Assembly (NCBI RefSeq): GCF_030408035.1
Contig: NZ_JASDCF010000002.1
Coordinates: forward strand, 186,001 to 250,000
DNA from: Psychrobacter sp. APC 3426
Lineage (GTDB): Bacteria; Pseudomonadota; Gammaproteobacteria; Pseudomonadales; Moraxellaceae
Direction of reading: 5' to 3'
Length of the DNA stretch: 64,000 nucleotides
This document shows, piece by piece, positions 22,892 through 30,520 of the stretch. The notes beneath the pieces are model-generated. The model saw nothing but the letters and a program-made list of their open reading frames with translations, searched no databases and was not told the DNA's origin. The position numbers and the translations under genes were made by a program. Each line of letters opens with the position of its first letter. The first letter of the stretch is position 1.

Positions 22892-23694
22892 GGTGGTGTA
22901 TCAAAAAGTATGCTGGAGTAATAAAGGAAGGGTAACAGCCGAAGCAAGATGATATATTTGAGGTTATGAAGACACAAATACAGATCAATTGCCCCGACTG
23001 TCACAGTCTTAGTCTAAAGAAAAATGGTATAAAAAGCTATGGCAAGCAGAACTACCAATGTAAGGACTGCAAACGCCAATTTATTGGCGATCATGCGGTA
23101 ACCTATAACGGCTGTCACTCTAGAATAGAAGATCTCATACGACTGATGACTGTCCGAGGTTGCGGCGTTAGAGACATAGCCGTTATAGCCAAGGTTAGCA
23201 TTGGTAAAGTGCTTAGCACCATAGGCTCATCCATTTACAAGATTGTACCTAAGAAGCGCTACTATGAACGCTTAGAGGTTGATGAGTTCTGGACTTACGT
23301 ATATCGCAAGAAACGTAAAGTGTGGCTCATCTACGCTTATGACCGTGCTACTAATGAGATTGTCGCTTATGTCTGGGGCAAACGTGACCTAAAAACGGCT
23401 AAGAAGTTAAGAGCACGTTTAAAGCAGCTTACAGTCAGCTATGGCTCTATCAGTATGGACAACTGGGACAGTTTTATAACCGCCTTTAGAAGTGATAACA
23501 AACGAATTGGCAAACAGCATACGGTAGGTATAGAAGGTAATAACTGCCGTCTTAGACACCGATTGCGTCGGGCGGTTAGAAAGACTTGTTGCTTCTCAAA
23601 AAAGCTTGATAATCACTTTAAAGTATTCGATCTGGTGTTCTTTTATGTCAATTATGGTTACGTCTGATGCCAGCATACTTTTTAGAACACCACC
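22892..23694 (+). mobile_element. IS1-family insertion sequence
   Basis: An 803-bp element with 25-bp imperfect inverted repeats (22892-22916 and 23670-23694; four mismatches at most) and a perfect 8-bp target duplication, aattattc, at 22884-22891 and 23695-23702. It contains a single transposase gene. Perfect duplications and an intact frame suggest a recent insertion. It lies 50 bases upstream of an acyltransferase gene. Confidence 0.92.
22966..23667 (+). CDS. IS1-family transposase (single frame)
   Basis: A 233-residue protein. The N-terminal zinc finger is CPDCHSLSLKKNG with CKDCKRQF (residues 9-40). A helix-turn-helix (VRDIAVIAKVSIGKVLSTIG) follows, then the IS1 catalytic domain: DEFWTYVYRKKRKVWLIYA (first D), the central SMDNWDSF (second D) and HTVGIEGNNCRLRHRLRR, with the glutamate and the basic run typical of InsB. 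In classical IS1 insA and insB are joined by frameshifting; here they are one frame, as in several IS1 relatives. Confidence 0.92.
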   Translation: MKTQIQINCPDCHSLSLKKNGIKSYGKQNYQCKDCKRQFIGDHAVTYNGCHSRIEDLIRLMTVRGCGVRDIAVIAKVSIGKVLSTIGSSIYKIVPKKRYYERLEVDEFWTYVYRKKRKVWLIYAYDRATNEIVAYVWGKRDLKTAKKLRARLKQLTVSYGSISMDNWDSFITAFRSDNKRIGKQHTVGIEGNNCRLRHRLRRAVRKTCCFSKKLDNHFKVFDLVFFYVNYGYV

Positions 23695-23752
23695 AATTAT
23701 TCTAATGCAGGAATATTAATCTTGTAGTTCCCTGCTTCAAGGAAAGTATGTA

Positions 23753-25783
23753 ATGGATATAGATACCTATAAAACGACATCATACAGGTATGATATACAA
23801 GGAGTACGCGCAATCGGTGCGATTCTCATTATGGTTTATCATATTTGGTTTAGTAAGGTATCGGGCGGGGTGGATGTATTCTTCGTTGTTTCTGGGTACT
23901 TTATGGCAGGGATGCTGGCACGGTCATACTTAAAAGATGGACAGGTGAATCCTTGGGGGTTTTGGGGAAAAATAATCATCAGGATAGCTCCCTTGTGTTA
24001 TACGGTGATTGCAGCGACCCTTGTATTAGGCTTCTTCTTTATGCCTGCACACCTTTGGCGAGGTGGCATAAATGAGGTTTTTACTAGCGCATTACAGATT
24101 GAAAACTGGCAATTGATTAGAGTAGGCACTGATTATCTTACTAGTAGCGATCCGCGAAGTCCATTTCAGCAGTTCTGGGCATTATCATTACAAGTCCAGT
24201 TTTATGTCATACTACCTTTTGCTCTATATTTAAGTATTTTTTTATCGAAATTTTTTGGTATATCTAAATTCAACATCTTAAAGTCAGCCTCATTTACTGT
24301 AGTTTTAATCATCGCTTTATCTTTTGGTTTCTCTGTATATTATACGGCTATCAATCCGTCAGCAGCGTATTTCCATACGGCGTCTAGAGCGTGGGAGTTT
24401 TTTGTAGGCGTTGGCATCTTTATTGGCTCACCTTTTATTGCACTGCCCCTAAGAAATTCCCGAATTTTAATATGGTTAGGTTTTTTATTACTTTTAGCTG
24501 TCGGCTTGTTTGTGCCCGAGAGTGCAACCTATCCAGGTTATATAGCTATTCTTCCAGTAGCTGCCGCTGGAATGATGATTGTAGGTGGAATAGCAGAAAA
24601 GAATGGGTATATATATAGGTTGCTATCATCTAAGATCCTTGTATATATAGGCGGAATATCATTTTCATTATATCTTTGGCACTGGCCTATTCTTATATAC
24701 TTTCAGCACTACTCGGGCACTACGCCAGGCGATATGAGTATGATAGAAGGGTTTACTGTAATTAGTTTAGCATTTGCATTATCAGCTTTATCAAAAAAAT
24801 GGATAGAAAATTCTTTTTTAACTATCAGATCAAAAAATAAGTTCATTCCTTATTTTACTGGGCTATTATTTTTAATTCCAGTTTTACTCTCTAGCTATTA
24901 TGTTCGTTCAGAAGTCGTTAAAGAGTTTGATAAAGTTAAGAAAATGGATTATGTGGCTGATAATTACTATCATGGTGAGAGCGCATATGTACAAGAAGGG
25001 CCATCACATATCGGATTAGGAAGATTTATTGGCATCTATAATGATTTAACCAAAAGTTATCTTGATGAATGTGGTTCAGGCATGAAAGATGGAAAAATTG
25101 TTTCTTGTAGCTTTGGAGATAAAAGTAGTGACCGTACTGTTCTCTTAGTAGGAGGTAGTCGACTTGGACATTGGGAGCCAATGTTTTCTCATTTGGGTAA
25201 AAAAAATGATTTCAAAGTGATTACGGCTATTTTGGGAGATTGCTCATTTGGATATCATCCGAAAAACATGATAGACAATCATATTTGTAATGATTGGAAT
25301 AAAGAGATTGTTGGGTATATATCGAGAATGAATCCGCAGCCAAGGGTGGTGGTGGTTAATAGCTCGAGATCAGATGGCGACGGGGAGTTTATGCCTCACG
25401 GATATCTTAAGAATATTAAAGAAATATTATCACTAGATATTCCTGTTATTGGAATACGTATTAATCCAACTTTCAATACTCCTAACTCATGCTTATGGAG
25501 AAATAGTAAGAATGCCTATAAGTGTGCAACTAGCTACTCATCATCGCTTAAGCCAATAAATCCCGCTATGATAGTGAAAGACAAGGAAAAACTGAAGGCA
25601 TTCTATCCTGTTGATTTTACGAACATACTTTGCCGCGATGGTATGTGCCCAGCTGTTTTTGATGGATACCCAACAATGAGAGACAAGAGCCACTTTACTG
25701 AAAGCTATATTTTATATCTTTCAGAAGCGCTAGAAGAGTCCTTAGACAGTCAAGTTGGTGGATTTTTAAGACTGTTGGAGTAA
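23753..25783 (+). CDS. OafA/PatB-type acyltransferase with SGNH domain
   Basis: A 676-residue inner-membrane protein. The first 380 residues form the acyltransferase-3 domain with about ten membrane segments. It opens with YRYDIQGVRAIGAILIMVYHIW (cut here to its start, YRYDIQGVRAIGAIL), with the conserved R and H, and VDVFFVVSGYFM. The C-terminal half is an SGNH-like periplasmic domain with LLVGGSRLGHW and a catalytic DKSHFT near residue 650. Such enzymes O-acetylate lipopolysaccharide, O-antigen or capsule sugars. Base composition is A+T-rich, as is common for surface-modifying genes. The IS1 upstream may have altered its promoter. Confidence 0.88.
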   Translation: MDIDTYKTTSYRYDIQGVRAIGAILIMVYHIWFSKVSGGVDVFFVVSGYFMAGMLARSYLKDGQVNPWGFWGKIIIRIAPLCYTVIAATLVLGFFFMPAHLWRGGINEVFTSALQIENWQLIRVGTDYLTSSDPRSPFQQFWALSLQVQFYVILPFALYLSIFLSKFFGISKFNILKSASFTVVLIIALSFGFSVYYTAINPSAAYFHTASRAWEFFVGVGIFIGSPFIALPLRNSRILIWLGFLLLLAVGLFVPESATYPGYIAILPVAAAGMMIVGGIAEKNGYIYRLLSSKILVYIGGISFSLYLWHWPILIYFQHYSGTTPGDMSMIEGFTVISLAFALSALSKKWIENSFLTIRSKNKFIPYFTGLLFLIPVLLSSYYVRSEVVKEFDKVKKMDYVADNYYHGESAYVQEGPSHIGLGRFIGIYNDLTKSYLDECGSGMKDGKIVSCSFGDKSSDRTVLLVGGSRLGHWEPMFSHLGKKNDFKVITAILGDCSFGYHPKNMIDNHICNDWNKEIVGYISRMNPQPRVVVVNSSRSDGDGEFMPHGYLKNIKEILSLDIPVIGIRINPTFNTPNSCLWRNSKNAYKCATSYSSSLKPINPAMIVKDKEKLKAFYPVDFTNILCRDGMCPAVFDGYPTMRDKSHFTESYILYLSEALEESLDSQVGGFLRLLE

Positions 25784-25911
25784 TATCTTTATTACTGCTA
25801 GATAGAAATAAAATAGCGAGTATTATAATACGAAGATGCTATTAAGGAAATTATTGACTTGCTACTAACTATAAGCCAAATAGAGTTTGAATACAAAAGT
25901 GATAAACAAGA

Positions 25912-25943
25912 AAAAGGCTTCCAATTGCTTGGAAGCCTTTTAA
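25912..25943 (-). terminator. Bidirectional terminator after the tRNA pair
   Basis: Perfect 11-base stem aaaaggcttcc/ggaagcctttt (25912-25922 with 25931-25941) with A/T tails on both sides. It ends the minus-strand tRNA transcript. Confidence 0.85.
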
Positions 25944-25948
25944 TGTAA

Positions 25949-26035
25949 TGGTACCCGGAGCCGGACTTGAACCGGCACGCTATTACTAGCGAGGGATTTT
26001 AAATCCCTTGTGTCTACCAATTTCACCACCCGGGC
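25949..26035 (-). tRNA. tRNA-Leu (TAA anticodon)
   Basis: Read on the minus strand: 87 bases with the encoded CCA at 25949-25951, acceptor gcccggg at 26029-26035, a long variable arm typical of class II tRNAs (cgctagtaatagcg) and a T arm with GGTTCAAGTCC. The anticodon loop centre gatTTAAaatc gives UAA. Confidence 0.93.
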
Positions 26036-26159
26036 AAAACTTGTTTTATCTTTAACGTAAGCTAGCTGATAGACCATCTAGTTACTAGATAAGTGGTCGC
26101 TATTATAAGCGGTTATGCTAATAATGCAAGCCCAAATTAACGTAAAGTTAATAAATAAT

Positions 26160-26233
26160 TGGAGGCTGGAGTCGGAATCGAACCGGCGTTAACGGAGTTG
26201 CAGTCCGCTGCATGACCACTCTGCCATCCAGCC
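26160..26233 (-). tRNA. tRNA-Cys (GCA anticodon)
   Basis: 74 bases on the minus strand with encoded CCA at 26160-26162, acceptor ggctgga/tccagcc, anticodon stem cggac/ctccg around GCA, and T arm with GGTTCGATTCC. It lies 125 bases upstream of tRNA-Leu and is probably in the same transcript. Confidence 0.94.
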
Positions 26234-26433
26234 AATCAAGGTCGCCTATATTAGCAAAAATATACTAAATTACAAGCCCTTTTTTGGTTAAATGCAGTTT
26301 ATTTGCTATGTAAGCTGTATTTAACACTTTTTCAGCACTGATTTGGGAGTATTCATGCTGTTATAGGTCTTATGAAATCATCACCGAGCCACTGCTTAGT
26401 GATGAATAGAAAGTAAATAATAGCAATGAATTG

Positions 26434-26568
26434 CTAAACAATGTGCTTATTATTGCGGCGTGCTTTTTTTAAATCGCGATAAGTCGCGGTACAAATTAAT
26501 ATTAGCACGCCAAGGGTTATGGCAGGCCAGATCAAAATATATAAGCCATAGATAAAGACGTTGTCCAT
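26434..26568 (-). CDS. Putative small subunit of the sodium:solute transporter
   Basis: A 44-residue protein with a perfect aaggaga ribosome binding site, starting MDNVFIYGLYILIWPAI. It has one membrane segment (res. 4-27, ending LGVLILICTA) and a basic tail (RDLKKARRNN). It follows the large symporter gene on the same strand by about 115 bases. Single-span partner peptides of this size are known next to some sodium-coupled transporters. Its stop codon sits inside a small terminator-like hairpin (tagcaat/attgcta). Confidence 0.7.
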   Translation of the reverse strand: MDNVFIYGLYILIWPAITLGVLILICTATYRDLKKARRNNKHIV

Positions 26569-26682
26569 AATATCTCCTTATAGTATTTATGAGTAGTAGT
26601 TACTACATGCAATGTGCGGTTGGCTAATGTTGAGTGGCTAACCAACGATGATCAACCGCTCATAAATTTAGAGCACTCTCAT

Positions 26683-28350
26683 TTAGGCTTTGGGTGTTTG
26701 TGACACTTTGGCCTTTTTATCGTAGTTACCAACACGTTCATTAATTAAGTCAAAATCGAAATGCTCATCACCCATTAGACTGACAATGACACAGACGATG
26801 GTACTGGCGCCATAGGCGGTCAATGAGGCCAGCAAGACCATATATTGACGCAGGAAGCCAGTGGCAAAGATTAGCATCAGCACGAGCGTAATAGCTGCTG
26901 CTGCCATACCAATTTTACGGCCTAAAAAGCCGAAGACCATAAGGCCAATCACGACTGCTGCACCAACACTGGCCAATATTTCAAAGAATAAAGCAGTGAA
27001 GCCAGTAATCGGTATCAGTTCAAAGCGAGCCACGCAGAATAATAGCAGTCCGACAATCACCGCAGAGGTGAAAGCGACATTGGTCACGCGATTCCAGAAG
27101 ACACTGGCAATCACAGGGAATACAATCGCACCCCATAACGCACCAACGAAGACTAACATCACTAAAATATCTAGCTTAAAGCTGGCAAATATTAGACCAG
27201 CTGCAGTAGCAATAATCATGGTACCGCGACCGACGAGCATCATGGTTTTTGGTTTGACACGACCTCTAGCAATGTTTTTGCCATAAACGTCTGCCATCAT
27301 AATCGTCGACAGCGCTGATAAATCAGAGTCAGCTGTCGAAGATAGGGAGCCAATCACTAAGATAAAGAAAAGTCCAATAAACACTGGATGCAAATAAGTA
27401 CTAACCATTTGTGGAATCAGATTATTCATATTGCCATCAAGTGGTTCAATACCGATGGTCAAAGCCATCAAGCCAATCATACCAAGACCAATAACGATAC
27501 CAGCATAACCGACAGTAGCCGTAATAAAGGTCGCTTTGATTTTAGTCTTATCAATCGCAAACAAGCGCTGAGTAATTGTTTGGTTACCGATAGCATAGGC
27601 TAGTACAGCCACAAAATAGGGCGCACCTTGCTGAAAGAAAGCTTCTGATGAAAAGAAGTCCTGCTGCTCTAAGGTTAGATTGGATAGTCCATCGACCATG
27701 ACTTGAGGACCGCCCATTGCAAACAGGACCGCAGGGATAATGACAATACCAATCGCCATTAAGGCAACCAGTTGGGCAAAGTCGGTGAAGACCGACGCTC
27801 TAAACCCTGAGGTTAGGGTATAGCTTAGCACCCCGATACCCGCAATCATCACACCTGTCTGAAAAGATAATGGCGATAACACTGACACCAACGCCCCAGC
27901 CGCAGTGAAATTGACCATCAAGCTAATTAAGCTGCCCATAAGGTTAGATATGGCTAAAATTAATTGGCTTGATGAGCCATGGCGGGCGTGGATGAGTTCG
28001 CCTAACGTATGTCCATCAGGGGCAAGCTCACGAAAGCGCATGCCAAAAGGATAGATGAATAAAATCATCAGTGCGCCCCAAAAGCCATAATGTATCGGCC
28101 CTGATACGCCGTATTTATAACCCGATGTGGCAGCGGCATAAAATGATGCGGCCCAAATCCAAGTGGCGGTCATACTGGCTGCACCCATGCCAAAGCCAAC
28201 GCCATGACCTGCAACCATAAAACCTGACGTGGTCTCTTTGTCTTTTTTGATTAATAAAGATAAGAGATAGGTACCGCCGTAAAACGCTAACAATAATAAA
28301 ATAATGGTTAACGATGAAAATTGGAACAATGACTCAGTTTTCAAATTCAT
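26683..28350 (-). CDS. Sodium:solute symporter (SSS family)
   Basis: A 555-residue inner-membrane carrier with about 13 hydrophobic segments; the ATG at 28350 is preferred over an upstream TTG. SSS features include the N-terminal helix, the GASMTATWIWAASFY region near 65-80, and the signature YTLTSGFRASVFTDFAQ around 190, where sodium and substrate sites lie. A helix with GSLSSTADSDLSALSTI follows near 345-360, the conserved second sodium-site segment. The substrate cannot be told; the relatives it most resembles take up small polar compounds such as urea. It is transcribed with the small partner gene downstream. Confidence 0.88.
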   Translation of the reverse strand: MNLKTESLFQFSSLTIILLLLAFYGGTYLLSLLIKKDKETTSGFMVAGHGVGFGMGAASMTATWIWAASFYAAATSGYKYGVSGPIHYGFWGALMILFIYPFGMRFRELAPDGHTLGELIHARHGSSSQLILAISNLMGSLISLMVNFTAAGALVSVLSPLSFQTGVMIAGIGVLSYTLTSGFRASVFTDFAQLVALMAIGIVIIPAVLFAMGGPQVMVDGLSNLTLEQQDFFSSEAFFQQGAPYFVAVLAYAIGNQTITQRLFAIDKTKIKATFITATVGYAGIVIGLGMIGLMALTIGIEPLDGNMNNLIPQMVSTYLHPVFIGLFFILVIGSLSSTADSDLSALSTIMMADVYGKNIARGRVKPKTMMLVGRGTMIIATAAGLIFASFKLDILVMLVFVGALWGAIVFPVIASVFWNRVTNVAFTSAVIVGLLLFCVARFELIPITGFTALFFEILASVGAAVVIGLMVFGFLGRKIGMAAAAITLVLMLIFATGFLRQYMVLLASLTAYGASTIVCVIVSLMGDEHFDFDLINERVGNYDKKAKVSQTPKA

Positions 28351-29221
28351 ACCTCGCAATTGTTTTAATGAATAAAATTTAATGGAGTTGATCTAAAACC
28401 AAACTGTTAGGAATATGATATAACCTACAAAACCCTTATGTTGAGCAAATACATATCGCTGTATGGAGGGCAAGGATACAAACTGTAGGGACAGCAAAAC
28501 ACTAGCTTGCATTGTTTTATCAATGATTTTATTTATCATGTCATATCTAAAACATGTGTAATGAAACACAGGGGCAGCTATCAACAGGCGTCTGTTAATG
28601 GGTTAACCATTACGCTGTCAAATATGCATACTCGGTAGTAGCTGAATATTATAAGTATTTGATAACTCAAGTGTTTATAATATTATTACGGATAAGCCCG
28701 AAGCCATAAAATCGTGGCTTGAGCTAGGTGTAGACAGCTGTATAAGCTGTAAAAAGCAACAGTTTGAGCGTGCGACTTAAGTTGTTATTTAAATCGTCTC
28801 CACCTAACTATCGCATTTGATGCATCTTCCGTAGTCATAATGATAAGCGCAGCGTAGTGCCAATAACTGGCTTAATCTACTTATCATTGATAAACAAAAC
28901 TACAGCCATGTTAAATTTATGTAACATGTTCGTGCACTAAGGGTAACCTATTATTTAAATAACCTCAAATCTGTCCATGAACTTATTGGCTATGAATACT
29001 TGGGAACATTTAACAGTAGGCGATATTTTTAATAAGAAAGAAGTTATAAAATGATACTTTGAGGAAGAGTTGTTATTAGAAAAAAGGAGGTGGGAAAAAA
29101 ATTCCAGAAGGTACAGAGATTAAGATGTTAATTACAGATAGAAAAATATTGGCTGAATGACATTGATAGATACAGTTGCCTCAAGTACGTTACAAATAAA
29201 TCATGAAAGGCGTCATGCTTG
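28351..29221. other. Long intergenic region with a possible gene fragment
   Basis: No intact gene in about 870 bases. At 28684-28785 one plus-strand frame reads a gene-tail-like sequence, DKPEAIKSWLELGVDSC then ISCKKQQFERAT and stop, with a C-x2-C pair but no start codon upstream. It may be the end of a decayed gene or chance. The rest shows only A+T-rich sequence, including promoters for the flanking minus-strand symporter. Confidence 0.35.
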
Positions 29222-30352
29222 TTAAATGCCGGAATAATAAGTCACTCTGTTATCACGTAAGAATCCAGCTAAGCCCAAGCCATAGCGCTCGGCGACACGA
29301 ACGGCGGTACTGGTAGGGGCAGACATACCAACCAACCACGGTACGCGACCACGAATGGATTTTTGTACCAGCTCAATCGATAGGCGTGAAGTCATAAGGA
29401 CGCATTCAACCTCCATCTTGTTCCGCAGTTGCCAGCCGATAAGTTTGTCTAGCGCGTTGTGACGTCCTACATCTTCAAACAAATATAATTGCTGGTTATG
29501 CATCGTGGCGGCAGCGTGCACTGCACCTGTCAACTGATGTGTATGTTGCATGGTATCGACTTGTCGCCGTATTTCTAATAGGTAACCAAGGCTTGGAATG
29601 TTTGCTTTGACCTGCTGTATATCTTGACGATAAGAACTCAAGTCGGGCAATGCCTGCGTCAGTCCAGTGATACCACACATACCACAACCTGTACGTCCTG
29701 CGAGCTGACGCTTTTGTGCTTGGATACGCTGATGACAGCGTTGGTTTAGCACTAGCTCTACCACATAAATATCGTAATCTTGCAGTGATATTAAGCTTTG
29801 CTCAAATGCTTCAGATTCAACACTCTCATTCGTCGGGTTTTTTACATGCGAATCTTGCCTAGATGAATCCTGTCTAAATGAATATTGCGTAAACTTTTGA
29901 TAACTTGCGATATCTTTAAGCTGGGTAACTTCCCAATCAATCAGCTCATGACTGTGCTGAATTAAGCCTTCACTAAATAAGAATCCAACAGCTAAATATT
30001 CTAGCTGATGAGGACTTGCCATTAATACCGCATAGTGAATACCGTTAATAACGATAGCAACTGCAGCTTCAACGGCTAAGCTAGCAGGCTGGTTTTCGAT
30101 CTCAGGCTGATTAACATAATTGTCATTACACTTAGCTGATAAGTAATAATGTTTTTGCGTTAGATGGGTACGCGCAAGCGGTGTTAATGAGGAAAGTGAT
30201 AAAGATTCCATTATATTAGATGATAACTGAGTTTTTTTGGACAAATCAGACATGGTAAGACAAGACACTGTATTGGACGATTCTACCGTTGCAGGTATGT
30301 CATCCGGTGACGTTTGGGCATCATTATTTTTAGTCATCATTGCAGTGGTCAT
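29222..30352 (-). CDS. fdhD: Formate dehydrogenase accessory sulfurtransferase FdhD
   Basis: A 376-residue protein, longer than the usual 260-280 because of an extra N-terminal part of about 90 residues that looks disordered. The FdhD core begins near EIENQPASLAVEAAVAIVING and HQLEYLAVGFLFSEGLI. The sulfur-transfer cysteines are in GRTGCGMCG. The later VHAAATM and FEDVGRHNALDKLIGW and the C-terminal MSAPTSTAVRVAERYG are typical. It moves sulfur from IscS to the molybdenum cofactor of formate dehydrogenases. It lies directly downstream of a molybdoenzyme gene on the same strand. Confidence 0.95.
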   Translation of the reverse strand: MTTAMMTKNNDAQTSPDDIPATVESSNTVSCLTMSDLSKKTQLSSNIMESLSLSSLTPLARTHLTQKHYYLSAKCNDNYVNQPEIENQPASLAVEAAVAIVINGIHYAVLMASPHQLEYLAVGFLFSEGLIQHSHELIDWEVTQLKDIASYQKFTQYSFRQDSSRQDSHVKNPTNESVESEAFEQSLISLQDYDIYVVELVLNQRCHQRIQAQKRQLAGRTGCGMCGITGLTQALPDLSSYRQDIQQVKANIPSLGYLLEIRRQVDTMQHTHQLTGAVHAAATMHNQQLYLFEDVGRHNALDKLIGWQLRNKMEVECVLMTSRLSIELVQKSIRGRVPWLVGMSAPTSTAVRVAERYGLGLAGFLRDNRVTYYSGI

Positions 30353-30520
30353 AAAGCTTTGTTTTTACCATAAATTATTGTCATTGATTTGATTGATAAA
30401 TAAGATAGAAACAGCGTAGTTGGTAAAATTCCTTCAACTACGCTATATTTTTTAGGTTGATTAGACCTTGTTACTTTCTTTCATCATTACATTACTATCT
30501 CTTATCATGACTCTCTTTTA

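Noticed and set aside
28393..28584. Minus-strand 63-residue frame upstream of the symporter
   Set aside because: No ribosome binding site and it covers the promoter region of the symporter gene.
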